The notes beneath the pieces were generated by a model, which was not told the DNA's origin, ran no database searches, and saw only the letters and a program-made list of their open reading frames with translations. Shown here piece after piece: positions 5,716 through 14,039 of a stretch of DNA of 27,999 bases (position 1 is the first letter of the stretch; every line of letters begins with the position of its first letter). The translations under genes were made by a program, and so were the position numbers. The stretch is taken from assembly GCA_002343845.1 (NCBI GenBank), contig DDSQ01000018.1, forward strand, positions 212 to 28,210, given 5' to 3'. The stretch is from Planctomycetes bacterium UBA2386. GTDB lineage: Bacteria > Planctomycetota > UBA1135 > UBA2386.

Positions 5716-7683
5716 GTGCTCGAAGAAGCCCTGCTCGAACTGGCCCTGCTGTTCGCGTTGTGCGTCGTCGTCGCGGTGACCTTCCACCGACTGCGGCTGC
5801 CGCCGATCGTCGGCTTCCTGGTCGCCGGCGTGCTGGTCGGCCCGAACCTGATCGGTCTCGTGCACCACGAGGAGATGGTCCGGCAGCTCGCCGAGGTCGG
5901 CATCGTCGTGCTGATGTTCGCGGTCGGGCTCGAGGTCCCGTTCGGCCAGATCGCGCGGCTGCGTCGCACGATCGTGCTCGGCGGTGGCATCCAGGTGTTA
6001 GGCACCGTCGTCGCGACGGCCGCGGTGGCGCTGCTGTTCGGCATGTCGTGGCAGGCCTCGGTGCTGCTCGGCTTCCTGCTCAGCATGTCGAGCACCGCGG
6101 CGACGACGAAGATGATCGTCGACCAGGGCGAACTCGCGTCGCCGCACGGGCGCATCGTGCTCGGCGTGAACATCGCGCAGGACCTCGCGGTGGTGCCGAT
6201 GATCCTGGTGATCCCGCTGCTCGGCGCCAGCGGCGGCGAAGGCGGCTCGGTGCTGCAGTCGTTCGTCAATCTCGGCCTGCTGATGGTCGCGGTGGGGGCC
6301 GGGCGGCTCGGCGTCCGGCCGCTCGTGCGGCTCGTCGCGCGCACGCGCAACCGCGAGCTGTTCGTGCTGTTCCTGGCGACGTGGTGCCTCGGCTTCGCCG
6401 TCGTCACCGCACACCTCGGGATGTCGCTGGCGCTGGGCGCGTTCCTGGCCGGCATCCTGCTCGCGGACAGCGACCACCACAGCCAGGCGCAGGCCGAGAT
6501 CGAGCCGTTCCGCGACGCCTTCGCGAGCCTCTTCTTCGTCTCGATCGGGATGCTGTTCGACTGGCGTACCGTGCTCGAGGCGCCGGTGACCGTCGCCGGG
6601 TGTCTGCTGGCGGTGATCGTCGGCAAGGCAGCGGTCGTGTGGATCGCGGCGCGGCAGCTGGGCCAGCCGAACTGGGTACGGCTGCGCGCCGCGTTGACGA
6701 TGGCGCAGGTCGGCGAGGTCTCGTTCGTGCTGATCCAGCTCGGCCAGAAGTCGAAGCTGCTGCCGGACCTCGCCGAGAAGGTCTTCCTGGTGGTCGCGGT
6801 GCTGTCGATCGCCGTGACGCCGCTGCTCTACGCGATCGGCCGTCGGTTGGCGGCCCGTGCCCGCGTCGATAGGGCATCGGGCAAGCACGACGGCGACGAC
6901 GTGCGCAAGGACCACGCGATCATCGTCGGCTACGGGCCGACCGGGCGCACGATCGCCGCCGGACTGCACGCGGCGGGCATCCCGTTCTTGATCAGCGAGA
7001 TGAACGCCGAGACGGTTCGCGTCGAGAAGGCTCGGGGCGTCCCGATCGTGCTCTCCGACTGCACCCGCATCAGCGCGCTCGAGGCGCTGCACGTCGAGCG
7101 GGCGCAGATGCTCGTGCTCGCGGTCAACGACGCTGCCGCGACGACGCGCATCGCCCAACTGTGCCGACAGCTCGCGCCCGAGACCCACGTGCTGGCGCGC
7201 AGCACCTACACCGCCGAGGCGAGTGGTCTGCGCGCGGCCGGCGCGCACGACGTCGTGCCGCAGGAACTCGAGGCCTCGGTGGAGATGCTGGTACGCGTGC
7301 TGCGCCGGTTCCTGGTCGCTGACGACGAGATCGCGCGCCAGGTGACGAGCGTGCGGCAGTGCGCGGGCAGTGGGCGGGTGGCGCCGCACGCCCCGGGCGA
7401 AGCGGCGTCGGTCGCCGAGTTCGTGCCCGGCATCGGCTTCGCGGTCTACCGCGTGCAGCCGGGTGCTGCGTGCGTCGGCCGCACGCTCGCCGACGTCGGC
7501 GTGCGGCGAGCGACGGCGTGCAGCGTCGTCGCCGTGCGGCGCGGGGAGACCAACCTCGCGGCGATCACACCCGAGACGATGCTCGAGGTCGGCGACACCG
7601 TGGTGGCGATCGGACCGCAGACCCGGCTGGCCGATGCCGCGGCGATGTTCGCCGAGCCGGCGCACGGCAGGACGTCGTCGTGA
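5716..7683 (+). CDS. KefB-type cation/proton antiporter with TrkA domains
   Basis: A 655-residue inner-membrane antiporter of the CPA2 family, moving K+ or Na+ against H+. The first ~385 residues hold about a dozen hydrophobic helices with family segments such as PPIVGFLVAGVLVGPN, AVGLEVPFGQI and SMSSTAATTKMI. A cytosolic nucleotide-binding RCK/TrkA-N domain follows (about residue 400; HAIIVGYGPTGRTIA with the G-x-G-x-x-G pattern). The last ~90 residues are a TrkA-C domain (VYRVQPGAACVGRTLADVGV to GDTVVAIGP). Length and order match KefB/KefC/YbaL-type proteins. The start is GTG 5716 without a clear ribosome site. The stop overlaps the next gene by 4 nt (GTGA), so the two are translationally coupled. 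Ion specificity cannot be read from the sequence. Confidence 0.88.
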   Translation: MLEEALLELALLFALCVVVAVTFHRLRLPPIVGFLVAGVLVGPNLIGLVHHEEMVRQLAEVGIVVLMFAVGLEVPFGQIARLRRTIVLGGGIQVLGTVVATAAVALLFGMSWQASVLLGFLLSMSSTAATTKMIVDQGELASPHGRIVLGVNIAQDLAVVPMILVIPLLGASGGEGGSVLQSFVNLGLLMVAVGAGRLGVRPLVRLVARTRNRELFVLFLATWCLGFAVVTAHLGMSLALGAFLAGILLADSDHHSQAQAEIEPFRDAFASLFFVSIGMLFDWRTVLEAPVTVAGCLLAVIVGKAAVVWIAARQLGQPNWVRLRAALTMAQVGEVSFVLIQLGQKSKLLPDLAEKVFLVVAVLSIAVTPLLYAIGRRLAARARVDRASGKHDGDDVRKDHAIIVGYGPTGRTIAAGLHAAGIPFLISEMNAETVRVEKARGVPIVLSDCTRISALEALHVERAQMLVLAVNDAAATTRIAQLCRQLAPETHVLARSTYTAEASGLRAAGAHDVVPQELEASVEMLVRVLRRFLVADDEIARQVTSVRQCAGSGRVAPHAPGEAASVAEFVPGIGFAVYRVQPGAACVGRTLADVGVRRATACSVVAVRRGETNLAAITPETMLEVGDTVVAIGPQTRLADAAAMFAEPAHGRTSS

Positions 7684-8858
7684 ACCACACGCGCTGGTCG
7701 ATCGTGTTCCTGATCGCGAGCGTGCCGTTCGCGATCTACCTGCTGAACCGCGGTGGCGCCGAGGTCGCTGTCGCCCGCTTCGCGACGTTCAACGTCGCCC
7801 TCCATCGCGCCGAACCGGGGGCCCTGCTCGCCGAACTGCGCGGCGGCGGCTCGGCGCAGGGCAAACGCCTGGCGGCGATCGTGCAGCGTGTGCAGCCGGA
7901 CGTGCTGCTGCTGTGCGAGGTCGACCGCGACTCCGCCGCCGAAGCGGCCGCGGTGTTCGCGCGCGAGTACCTGGCGGTGGGGCAGGAGGGGCTGCGCGGC
8001 CTCACGTTCGAGTTCTCCTACTGCGGGCCGGTCAACACCGGCGAGCCGACGGGGCACGACCTCGACCGCGACGGCGCGATCGGCGGCGCCGGCGACGCGC
8101 ACGGCTACGGCGCGTTCCCCGGTCAGTACGGCATGGTGCTGCTGTCGCGCCACCCGATCCTCGTCGAGGCCGTGCGCACGTTCCGCGAACTGAAGTGGAG
8201 CGCGATGCCGGGCGCGCTCCGGCCGCCGGGGCACTACGACGACGCGGCGTGGGCGGCGCTGCGGCTGTCGTCGAAGAGCCACTGGGACGTGCCGATCGGT
8301 GTCGGCAAGCAGGTCGTGCACGCGCTGTGTTCGCACCCGACGCCGCCGGTGTTCGACGGGCCCGAGGACAGGAACGGCTGCCGCAACCACGACGAGATCC
8401 GCTTCTGGGTCGACTACCTGTCGCCGGAGCGCGCTGCGTGGATCGTCGACGATGCCGGGACCGCGGGTGGCCTGCCCGCGGGCGAGGCGTTCGTGCTGCT
8501 CGGCGACCTGAACTGCGACCCCGTCGACGGCGACGCGCGGCGCGAGGCGCTGGCCGCGCTGCTCGCACACGAACGGGTCGCCGATCCCGCGCCGCGCGCA
8601 CCCGGCGCCTACGACGCGGCGATGCGTCAGTTCGGCGCCAACGCGCGGCACGGCGGCGACGCAGCGCTCGACACCGCCGACTTCGACGACACCGTCGGCA
8701 AGGGGCCGGGCAACCTGCGCGTCGACTACGTGCTGCCGGCGCGTTCGCTGCGCGCAGTCCGCTCGGGCGTGTTCTGGCCGGCGCTCCACGAGCCCGGGGC
8801 CGGACTCGTCGATGCCAGCGACCATCGCCTGGTCTGGGTCGACGTCGTCTCCGGTTGA
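7680..8858 (+). CDS. Endonuclease/exonuclease/phosphatase-family protein, exported
   Basis: A 392-residue metal-dependent phosphohydrolase of the EEP superfamily, probably outside the cytoplasm. GTG 7680 overlaps the antiporter stop. The N-terminus has a hydrophobic anchor or signal (SIVFLIASVPFAIYLL). Family landmarks follow in order: FATFNVAL, LLCEVDRDS (metal-binding Glu), GQYGMVLLSRHPI, a substrate-loop His in SHPTPP, LLGDLNCDP, LRVDYVLP and the C-terminal SDHRLVWVDV with the catalytic Asp-His. A large acidic insert (GHDLDRDGAIGGAGDAHGYG) resembles calcium-binding loops. Substrates of such exported members may be phosphodiesters or DNA; none can be assigned here. Pairing with an ion antiporter has no obvious functional logic. 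Confidence 0.85.
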   Translation: MNHTRWSIVFLIASVPFAIYLLNRGGAEVAVARFATFNVALHRAEPGALLAELRGGGSAQGKRLAAIVQRVQPDVLLLCEVDRDSAAEAAAVFAREYLAVGQEGLRGLTFEFSYCGPVNTGEPTGHDLDRDGAIGGAGDAHGYGAFPGQYGMVLLSRHPILVEAVRTFRELKWSAMPGALRPPGHYDDAAWAALRLSSKSHWDVPIGVGKQVVHALCSHPTPPVFDGPEDRNGCRNHDEIRFWVDYLSPERAAWIVDDAGTAGGLPAGEAFVLLGDLNCDPVDGDARREALAALLAHERVADPAPRAPGAYDAAMRQFGANARHGGDAALDTADFDDTVGKGPGNLRVDYVLPARSLRAVRSGVFWPALHEPGAGLVDASDHRLVWVDVVSG

Positions 8859-8977
8859 CGGGTTGGCCGACTACGGGTTGCCGCGCCCCGTTGCCGATCT
8901 TTCGGCGAGCGCTGCCGGGGTATCCCGGTGAGGATGCTGGAGCGGTACGCCTTCGACCCCTCGCGGAGTTTCCGTTC

Positions 8978-10192
8978 GTGACCACCTACCTGCTGTTCGG
9001 GCTGTTCGGACTCACCCTGCTCGGCATCGCTCGCTTCCACAAGTTCGCATTGCAGATCGCCGTCTCGGGCTTGCTCGCCGTCGTCGTGGTGAAGTGCCTG
9101 GCGCCGACGCCAGAGGGCAAGGTCGCGTTCGAGTTGATCGGCCACTTCGCGCACGAGTGGAAGACCGTCGTCAACCTCGGCGGCCTGCTGGTGGGGTTCG
9201 CCTTGCTCGCCAACTGGTTCGAGCGGAGCCACCTGCCCGACCGGCTCACGGCGGTGCTTCCCGCCGGGCGCCTGGGCGCCTTCCTGCTGCTGGTGCTCGT
9301 CGCGGTGATGTCGGCCGGCCTCGACAACATCGCCGCCGCGCTGATCGGTGGTGCTGCGGCGATGACGTTGTTCCGGCGCAAGGTGCACATCGGCTACCTC
9401 GCGGCGATCGTCGCCGCGAGCAACGCCGGCGGTGCCGGCTCGGTGATCGGAGACACGACGACGACGATGATCTGGCTGGCCGGGGTGTCGCCGCTCGACG
9501 TCGCCGAGGCGGCGCTCGGCGCCATCGTCGCGCTCGCTTTCTTCGGCACGTTCGCCGCGCGGCAACAGCACGCGCTGCAGCCGCTGGTGCGCGAGGGCAG
9601 CGCCGCGCATCCGGTGGATCACGCCAGCCTGGGCGTCGTCGCGCTGATCATCGGCGCGGCAGTCTGGACCAACATCGCGTTCGGCTTCCCGGCCGCGGGC
9701 GTCTGGGGCGCGATCCTGCTCGGGGCGCTGATTCGGCGCCCCGACTGGAAGGTCGTGCCGGCGGCGGCGACCGGGGCCTGCTTCCTGCTGAGCCTCGTGC
9801 TGTCGGCGTCGATGATGCCGGTCGACGAACTGCCAGCGGCTTCGCCATTGTCGGCGCTCGGGCTCGGCGTGGTGTCGGCGTTCTTCGACAACATCCCGCT
9901 GACGGCGCTGGCGATCCGCCAGGGCGGCTACGACTGGGGTTATCTCGCCTACTGCGTCGGCTATGGCGGTTCGATGCTGTGGTTCGGCAGCTCGGCGGGC
10001 GTCGCGATCAGCGGGTTGTTCCCCGAGGCGAAGTCGGCCGGCGCGTGGCTGAAGAACGGTTGGCACGTCGCCGCCGGCTACTTCCTGGGTTTCCTCGCGA
10101 TGCTGATCCTGCTCGGCTGGCATCCGCACGCGCCACGGCCGTCGACGGCGACCGGCGAGCCGGCCCCGATGCATGGCCAGCCCGGCCGCTGA
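8978..10192 (+). CDS. ArsB/NhaD-type ion transporter, copy 1
   Basis: A 404-residue membrane protein of the ion-transporter superfamily (ArsB, NhaD, citrate/dicarboxylate carriers) with about ten hydrophobic helices. The two inverted-repeat halves carry matching signature loops, SAGLDNIAAALIGGAAAM in the first and SAFFDNIPLTALAI in the second. Each half has a polar substrate loop: GSVIGDTTTTMIW and GGSMLWFGSSAGVAISG. The starting GTG has GGAG 9 nt upstream (8965-8968). It follows the phosphatase gene by 119 nt and is followed by a close paralogue. Na+/H+ antiport of NhaD type is the likeliest role; arsenite or organic-anion transport cannot be excluded. Confidence 0.8.
   Translation: MTTYLLFGLFGLTLLGIARFHKFALQIAVSGLLAVVVVKCLAPTPEGKVAFELIGHFAHEWKTVVNLGGLLVGFALLANWFERSHLPDRLTAVLPAGRLGAFLLLVLVAVMSAGLDNIAAALIGGAAAMTLFRRKVHIGYLAAIVAASNAGGAGSVIGDTTTTMIWLAGVSPLDVAEAALGAIVALAFFGTFAARQQHALQPLVREGSAAHPVDHASLGVVALIIGAAVWTNIAFGFPAAGVWGAILLGALIRRPDWKVVPAAATGACFLLSLVLSASMMPVDELPAASPLSALGLGVVSAFFDNIPLTALAIRQGGYDWGYLAYCVGYGGSMLWFGSSAGVAISGLFPEAKSAGAWLKNGWHVAAGYFLGFLAMLILLGWHPHAPRPSTATGEPAPMHGQPGR
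9350..9429 (+). repeat. 80-bp tract identical to 10635-10714
   Basis: This 80-nt stretch is identical, including silent positions, to 10635-10714 in the neighbouring paralogue. It encodes the loop and helix after the DNIAAALIGG motif. Two further identical tracts exist: 9002-9043 with 10308-10349 (42 nt) and 9998-10038 with 11286-11326 (41 nt). DNA between them is clearly diverged, suggesting gene conversion or selection on the DNA sequence. Confidence 0.85.
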
Positions 10193-10283
10193 CGCGGCGC
10201 GAAGAAAGAACGCGGTTCGGATTGGCCGCTGCGTGAGCGGGCGGCACAGTGGGGCGGCACTTCTCCCTCTCGCTTCGCCGCCC

Positions 10284-11468
10284 GTGACGAACGTACTGCT
10301 GTTCAGCCTGTTCGGACTCACCCTGCTCGGCATCGCTCGCTTCCACAAGCACGCGCTCGCCATCTCGCTCGGCGGTCTCGCGCTGGTGTCGCTGGTGCGC
10401 CTCGTCACGGGTTTCGAGTACGTGCACCACCTCGGCAAGGAAGCGCCGATCCTGCTCAACCTCGGCGGTCTGCTGCTCGGCTTCGCGTTGCTCGCCGACT
10501 ACTTCGAACGCAGCCACCTGGCCGAGCGGCTGACCGAGATCTTGCCCGCGGGCAAGAAGGGAGCCTTCGCGCTGCTGGTGCTCGTCGCCTGCATGTCGGC
10601 CGTGCTCGACAACATCGCCGCCGCGTTGATCGGGGGTGCTGCGGCGATGACGTTGTTCCGGCGCAAGGTGCACATCGGCTACCTCGCGGCGATCGTCGCC
10701 GCGAGCAACGCCGGTGGGGCCGGGTCGGTGATCGGGGACACGACGACCACGATGTTGTGGATCGAGGGCGCCTCGCCGCTGTGGGTCATGGAAGCTGCGA
10801 TCGGCGCGGTCGTGGCGCTGGCGTTCTTCGGCGTCTTCGCGAGCGCACAACAGAACGCGTTGCAGCCGCTGGCGCGCAGCGAGCACGCGCCGCCGCCGGT
10901 CGACTACGTCAAGGTCGGCATCGCCGTGCTGATCATCGCCGGCGCCGTCGCGGGCAACGTCGGGCTCGACCACAACCCCGCGGTCGGCGTCTGGGCGGCG
11001 CTGCTGCTCGGGTTCTTGATCCGCAAGCCGAACTGGAAGGTGATGCCGCCGGCGACGACGGGCATGTTGTTCCTCTGCAGCCTGGTGATGACGGCCTCGA
11101 TGATGCCGGTCGAGGCGCTGCCGGAAGCGACGGCGATGACGACGCTCGGCCTCGGCTTCGTGTCGGCGTTCTTCGACAACATCCCGCTGACCAAGCTCGC
11201 GATCGAACAGAACGCCTACGACTGGGGCATCCTCGCCTACGCGGTCGGCTACGGCGGCTCGATGCTGTGGTTCGGCAGTTCGGCCGGCGTCGCGATCAGC
11301 GGGTTGTTCCCCGAGGCGAAGTCGGCGCTCGCCTGGCTGAAGAACGGCTGGCACGTCGCGGTCGGCTACGTGCTCGGCTTCTTCGCGATCCTGCTGGTGA
11401 TGGGCTGGAACCCGCACCCGCTGGCGAAGAAGGCTCTGTCGCCGACGACGATCGAGCAGGGTCGCTGA
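10284..11468 (+). CDS. ArsB/NhaD-type ion transporter, copy 2
   Basis: A 394-residue tandem paralogue of the preceding transporter, colinear along its whole length. The same signatures are present: VLDNIAAALIGGAAAMTLF, GSVIGDTTTTMLW, SAFFDNIPLTKLAI and GGSMLWFGSSAGVAISG, with about ten hydrophobic helices. Differences cluster in the periplasmic or cytosolic loops and the N-terminal third (residues 20-60), where substrate or pH sensing could differ. The GTG start at 10284 aligns with that of copy 1; an open frame to 10173 has no homology to copy 1 upstream of the GTG. The 91-nt gap and shared direction allow cotranscription. Two adjacent subunits could form a heterodimer, or serve different pH ranges; this is inference. 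Confidence 0.8.
   Translation: MTNVLLFSLFGLTLLGIARFHKHALAISLGGLALVSLVRLVTGFEYVHHLGKEAPILLNLGGLLLGFALLADYFERSHLAERLTEILPAGKKGAFALLVLVACMSAVLDNIAAALIGGAAAMTLFRRKVHIGYLAAIVAASNAGGAGSVIGDTTTTMLWIEGASPLWVMEAAIGAVVALAFFGVFASAQQNALQPLARSEHAPPPVDYVKVGIAVLIIAGAVAGNVGLDHNPAVGVWAALLLGFLIRKPNWKVMPPATTGMLFLCSLVMTASMMPVEALPEATAMTTLGLGFVSAFFDNIPLTKLAIEQNAYDWGILAYAVGYGGSMLWFGSSAGVAISGLFPEAKSALAWLKNGWHVAVGYVLGFFAILLVMGWNPHPLAKKALSPTTIEQGR
10635..10714 (+). repeat. 80-bp tract identical to 9350-9429
   Basis: The second copy of the tract described at 9350-9429, 1,285 bp downstream in direct orientation. Recombination between the copies would fuse the two transporter genes in frame into one. Confidence 0.85.
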
Positions 11469-11480
11469 CCCCAAGGCGCT

Positions 11481-11540
11481 GAGGCGCGAGCCGTTCGCAA
11501 CGCCATGTCGTTCGCCGCTTGCCCCGCGGCTCGCCGCCTC
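11481..11540. terminator. Long inverted repeat between convergent genes
   Basis: The 13-base arm at 11481-11493 pairs with 11527-11540 with a single bulged base, around a 33-nt loop. It lies between the stop of transporter copy 2 (11468) and the stop of the lipoprotein hydrolase on the other strand (11553). Position and symmetry suit a bidirectional terminator. There are no T tracts on either side. Confidence 0.4.
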
Positions 11541-11552
11541 CTGCGACGCCGG

Positions 11553-13076
11553 CTATTTGGGCGGCGCCGCCAGCATGCGCGCCGCCATCGCCACGGCGTC
11601 TTCCTGCGGCCAGCCCCAGGTCGCCAGCGGCCCGTGCCAGACGTGCTGCTCGGGCTTCGCCGGCTTGGCCGCGACCGCGCGCTGCAGCAAGGCCGTGCCG
11701 CGCGCCCGTTCCGCGGCGTCGGTGCTGGTCGCGAGATCCTTGCCGAGCCGCGCCCACACGTCGGCGAGTTCGCTCGCAAGATCGGGCGGGAACGCGGCCT
11801 GCTGCTCGGCGGCATCGAGGTCGGCCAGCAACTGCCGGCGGCCCTCGGCCGGCAGCAGTTCGTTGCGCAGGTCGACGATGCGCGGCCACAGCGGTGCGAC
11901 CGCCAGCGCCGCGCGCGCGCGCGGCGACCGGTCGCGGCGCCAGCCGTCGGCCTCGGCGATCGCGTTCGGCACCATCACCGCAGTCGTGCAGACGGGAGCG
12001 CTCGGGAGGCGCATGCGGACGCGCATGCTGCGTTCGGTGAGCACCGCGGGGAGGACCTGGGTGGTGCCGTCGGCGAGCACGGCGGTGATTTCGACGGCCG
12101 GCAGGTTGCCCCAGCTCGCGTGCATCGGCGGCGGCTCGACCGTGATCTGCCAGACGGTGGTCGCGTCGCGAGCGTCGACCTTCTCCGCCCGCGTCGTCGC
12201 GATCTCGGGCGTGCCGGCGAAGCAGCTCGCCAGGAAGTCGGTCACCCGCGTCTCGTACTCGCCTTCGTGCGTCAGCATGCCGTGCGGGGCCCGGCCGGTG
12301 TTCGCGAGCAACCAGAGTTGCTTGGGTCCCGCATAGGTGCCGAACGTGCGCACCAACGCCTTGCGGTCGCGCAGCGGCTCGCCATCGGTGCCGACGAACA
12401 GGGCCGGCACGCGGGTGTGCGGCGCGTTGTCGTCGGGCTCGAAGTCCTCGGGCAGGTTGGCGAGTTCGGCGAAGCCGAGGCGCACGGCCGCGAACGCCGA
12501 GCCATCGTCGCCCTGGGCCTCGCGCAGCAGGTCGCGCACGCTCGGCAGGTGTTCGAGCACGAGCGCCTGGCAGCCTTGCATGCGCGCGGCCCACATCGCG
12601 ACCGGGCTGCCGAGGCCGGTGCCGTAGAAGGCGATGCGCTGGGGATCGACGTCGAGGCGCGCGCGCAGCCAGCGCAGCAGGATCGGCACGTCGTAGAGCA
12701 TCGCCTGCAGCGTCGGCTCGCCCTTGCTCTTGCCGTAGCCGCGCGGATCGAACACCAGCACCTGGAAGCCCGCCGCATGCAGCATGCGGTACCACGGGTG
12801 GGTCGCGCTGGCGTTGCCGTCGGCGTCGTGGAACAGCACGACCGTGCGCTTCTCGCCGTTCTCGTGCGGGATCCAGAACCCGGTCATCGACGCGCTGCCG
12901 TGGATGGCGACCTCGAACGGCTCGGCGCGCAGTCCGAAGTCGGCTGGCTCGGCGAGCCAGGCCTTCGGCGGCGTCAGCAGCTGCCGGTCGATCGACGTCG
13001 GCGTGGCGGAGCAGGCGGCGAGGAGGAGGATGCCCGCGAGCAGGCCGGGAGACCGGTAGGAGCGTGTTGCCGCCAT
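11553..13076 (-). CDS. Lipoprotein alpha/beta-hydrolase, nucleophile Ser lost
   Basis: A 507-residue predicted lipoprotein: the N-terminal signal ends in the lipobox LAAC (Cys22). Residues ~50-320 follow the alpha/beta-hydrolase pattern: VVLFHDADGN (oxyanion-type loop), VLVFDPRGYGKSKGEP, RIAFYGTGLGSPVAMWAAR, then PALFVGTDGEPL (acid position) and RAPHGML (histidine position). The nucleophile elbow G-x-S-x-G reads G-T-G-L-G, with Gly154 where serine is expected. GGC here versus AGC would be one base. The hydrolase triad is therefore incomplete. The last ~180 residues are an unassigned beta-rich and helical domain. It begins 9 nt after the opcA-like stop, so it is likely the last gene of the zwf unit. 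It may be a binding protein or a mutated esterase. Confidence 0.72.
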   Translation of the reverse strand: MAATRSYRSPGLLAGILLLAACSATPTSIDRQLLTPPKAWLAEPADFGLRAEPFEVAIHGSASMTGFWIPHENGEKRTVVLFHDADGNASATHPWYRMLHAAGFQVLVFDPRGYGKSKGEPTLQAMLYDVPILLRWLRARLDVDPQRIAFYGTGLGSPVAMWAARMQGCQALVLEHLPSVRDLLREAQGDDGSAFAAVRLGFAELANLPEDFEPDDNAPHTRVPALFVGTDGEPLRDRKALVRTFGTYAGPKQLWLLANTGRAPHGMLTHEGEYETRVTDFLASCFAGTPEIATTRAEKVDARDATTVWQITVEPPPMHASWGNLPAVEITAVLADGTTQVLPAVLTERSMRVRMRLPSAPVCTTAVMVPNAIAEADGWRRDRSPRARAALAVAPLWPRIVDLRNELLPAEGRRQLLADLDAAEQQAAFPPDLASELADVWARLGKDLATSTDAAERARGTALLQRAVAAKPAKPEQHVWHGPLATWGWPQEDAVAMAARMLAAPPK

Positions 13077-13085
13077 GCGGCGACT

Positions 13086-14039
13086 CTACGCGGCGCTTCC
13101 ACCGAGGTCGATTGCGGCGCCGAGCAGGTCGCCGTCGGTGCCGCGCGACGACGGCACGGCGAACGGCAGGAAGCAATGCTCGGGCGTCGTCACGTGCACG
13201 CGCAGTTGGGGCGCGCGGGCGACGATCTCCACCTCGAACGCGGCCGTGCGCACGACCACGGTGTCCGGGCCGACGACGGCGTCGTCGCCGCCGGTGTCGA
13301 AGTCGATGCGCGCGCCGATGCGTTCGCGCAGCCACTCGCCGAGCAACATTGCGCCGGCCAGGCCCTGACGGCCGTGGCGGATCCGCGCCGACGCCGGCGT
13401 GCCCGTGGCCCAGGCCAGTCGTTCGAACGCCTCGGCCAGCGCCCGGCGCCACGGCCGCAGCCGCAGCCACGACAGGTCGGTGATGCGCCGGCCGGCGGCG
13501 CGTCGTTCCCGCAACGCCAGCAGGTCGCGTGCTGGTGCCACGAAGCGGCGCGAGTCGACGACGGCGTGGTCGCACAGGCCCGCGATCGCGTCGAACGTCG
13601 CCGCCTTCTGCGGCCACGCTGCCGCCCAGTACAGGTGGTTCGGAAGGTCGTTCATCAGCAGCGGCCGCACGAGCCCGGGCATCTGCGCGAGGGCCTGCTC
13701 GGGCAGGCGGATCACGATCTCCTCGAGCACGATGTCGCGCACGCTGCCGTGGCACCGGGTCGTCGCGGCGAGTTCGGCAGTGCCGACCTTCGCCTCCTCG
13801 TCGAGCAGCAGCAGGAAGGCGCGGCACGGCGTGCGGCGCTGCAGGCGATCGACGGTCCACTGCAGCGTCTCCTGGTCCGCCGCCGGGGCGACGCCGACGA
13901 AGTTGATCGTCAGCGAACGCGCGACGTCGCCGCCATCCTGCTCGGGCAGGCACGCGCGCCACAACGCCCGCATCGCTTCCGGGATCTTCTTCCACTCCGC
14001 CTGCCGGTGCGGCGTGCGCACCAACGTCGGGCCGTTCAC
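13086..14039 (-). CDS. opcA: OpcA-like glucose-6-phosphate dehydrogenase assembly protein
   Basis: A 317-residue protein resembling OpcA, the allosteric and assembly partner of glucose-6-phosphate dehydrogenase best known in cyanobacteria and actinobacteria. Similar features: SLTINFVGVAP near residue 40, RTPCRAFLLLLD, an EEIVIRLP segment, LVRPLLMNDLPNHLYWAA and the VVDSRRF block after a predicted beta strand. The GTG at 14039 overlaps the zwf stop in a GTGA motif, giving coupled synthesis; GTG 14051 is possible but lies inside zwf. The context right behind zwf strongly supports the assignment. In known systems redox control through OpcA cysteines or thioredoxin adjusts the enzyme; I cannot judge that here. 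Confidence 0.8.
   Translation of the reverse strand: MNGPTLVRTPHRQAEWKKIPEAMRALWRACLPEQDGGDVARSLTINFVGVAPAADQETLQWTVDRLQRRTPCRAFLLLLDEEAKVGTAELAATTRCHGSVRDIVLEEIVIRLPEQALAQMPGLVRPLLMNDLPNHLYWAAAWPQKAATFDAIAGLCDHAVVDSRRFVAPARDLLALRERRAAGRRITDLSWLRLRPWRRALAEAFERLAWATGTPASARIRHGRQGLAGAMLLGEWLRERIGARIDFDTGGDDAVVGPDTVVVRTAAFEVEIVARAPQLRVHVTTPEHCFLPFAVPSSRGTDGDLLGAAIDLGGSAA

Noticed and set aside
3275..5779. An 834-codon plus-strand frame, and similar long frames at 5998-7665, 8726-10459, 10008-11474, 11505-14111 and 20382-23603
   Set aside because: Each is opposite or out of phase with a gene carrying recognised motifs, and each shows low-complexity Arg/Ala/His-rich translations. These are shadows of high GC at third positions.
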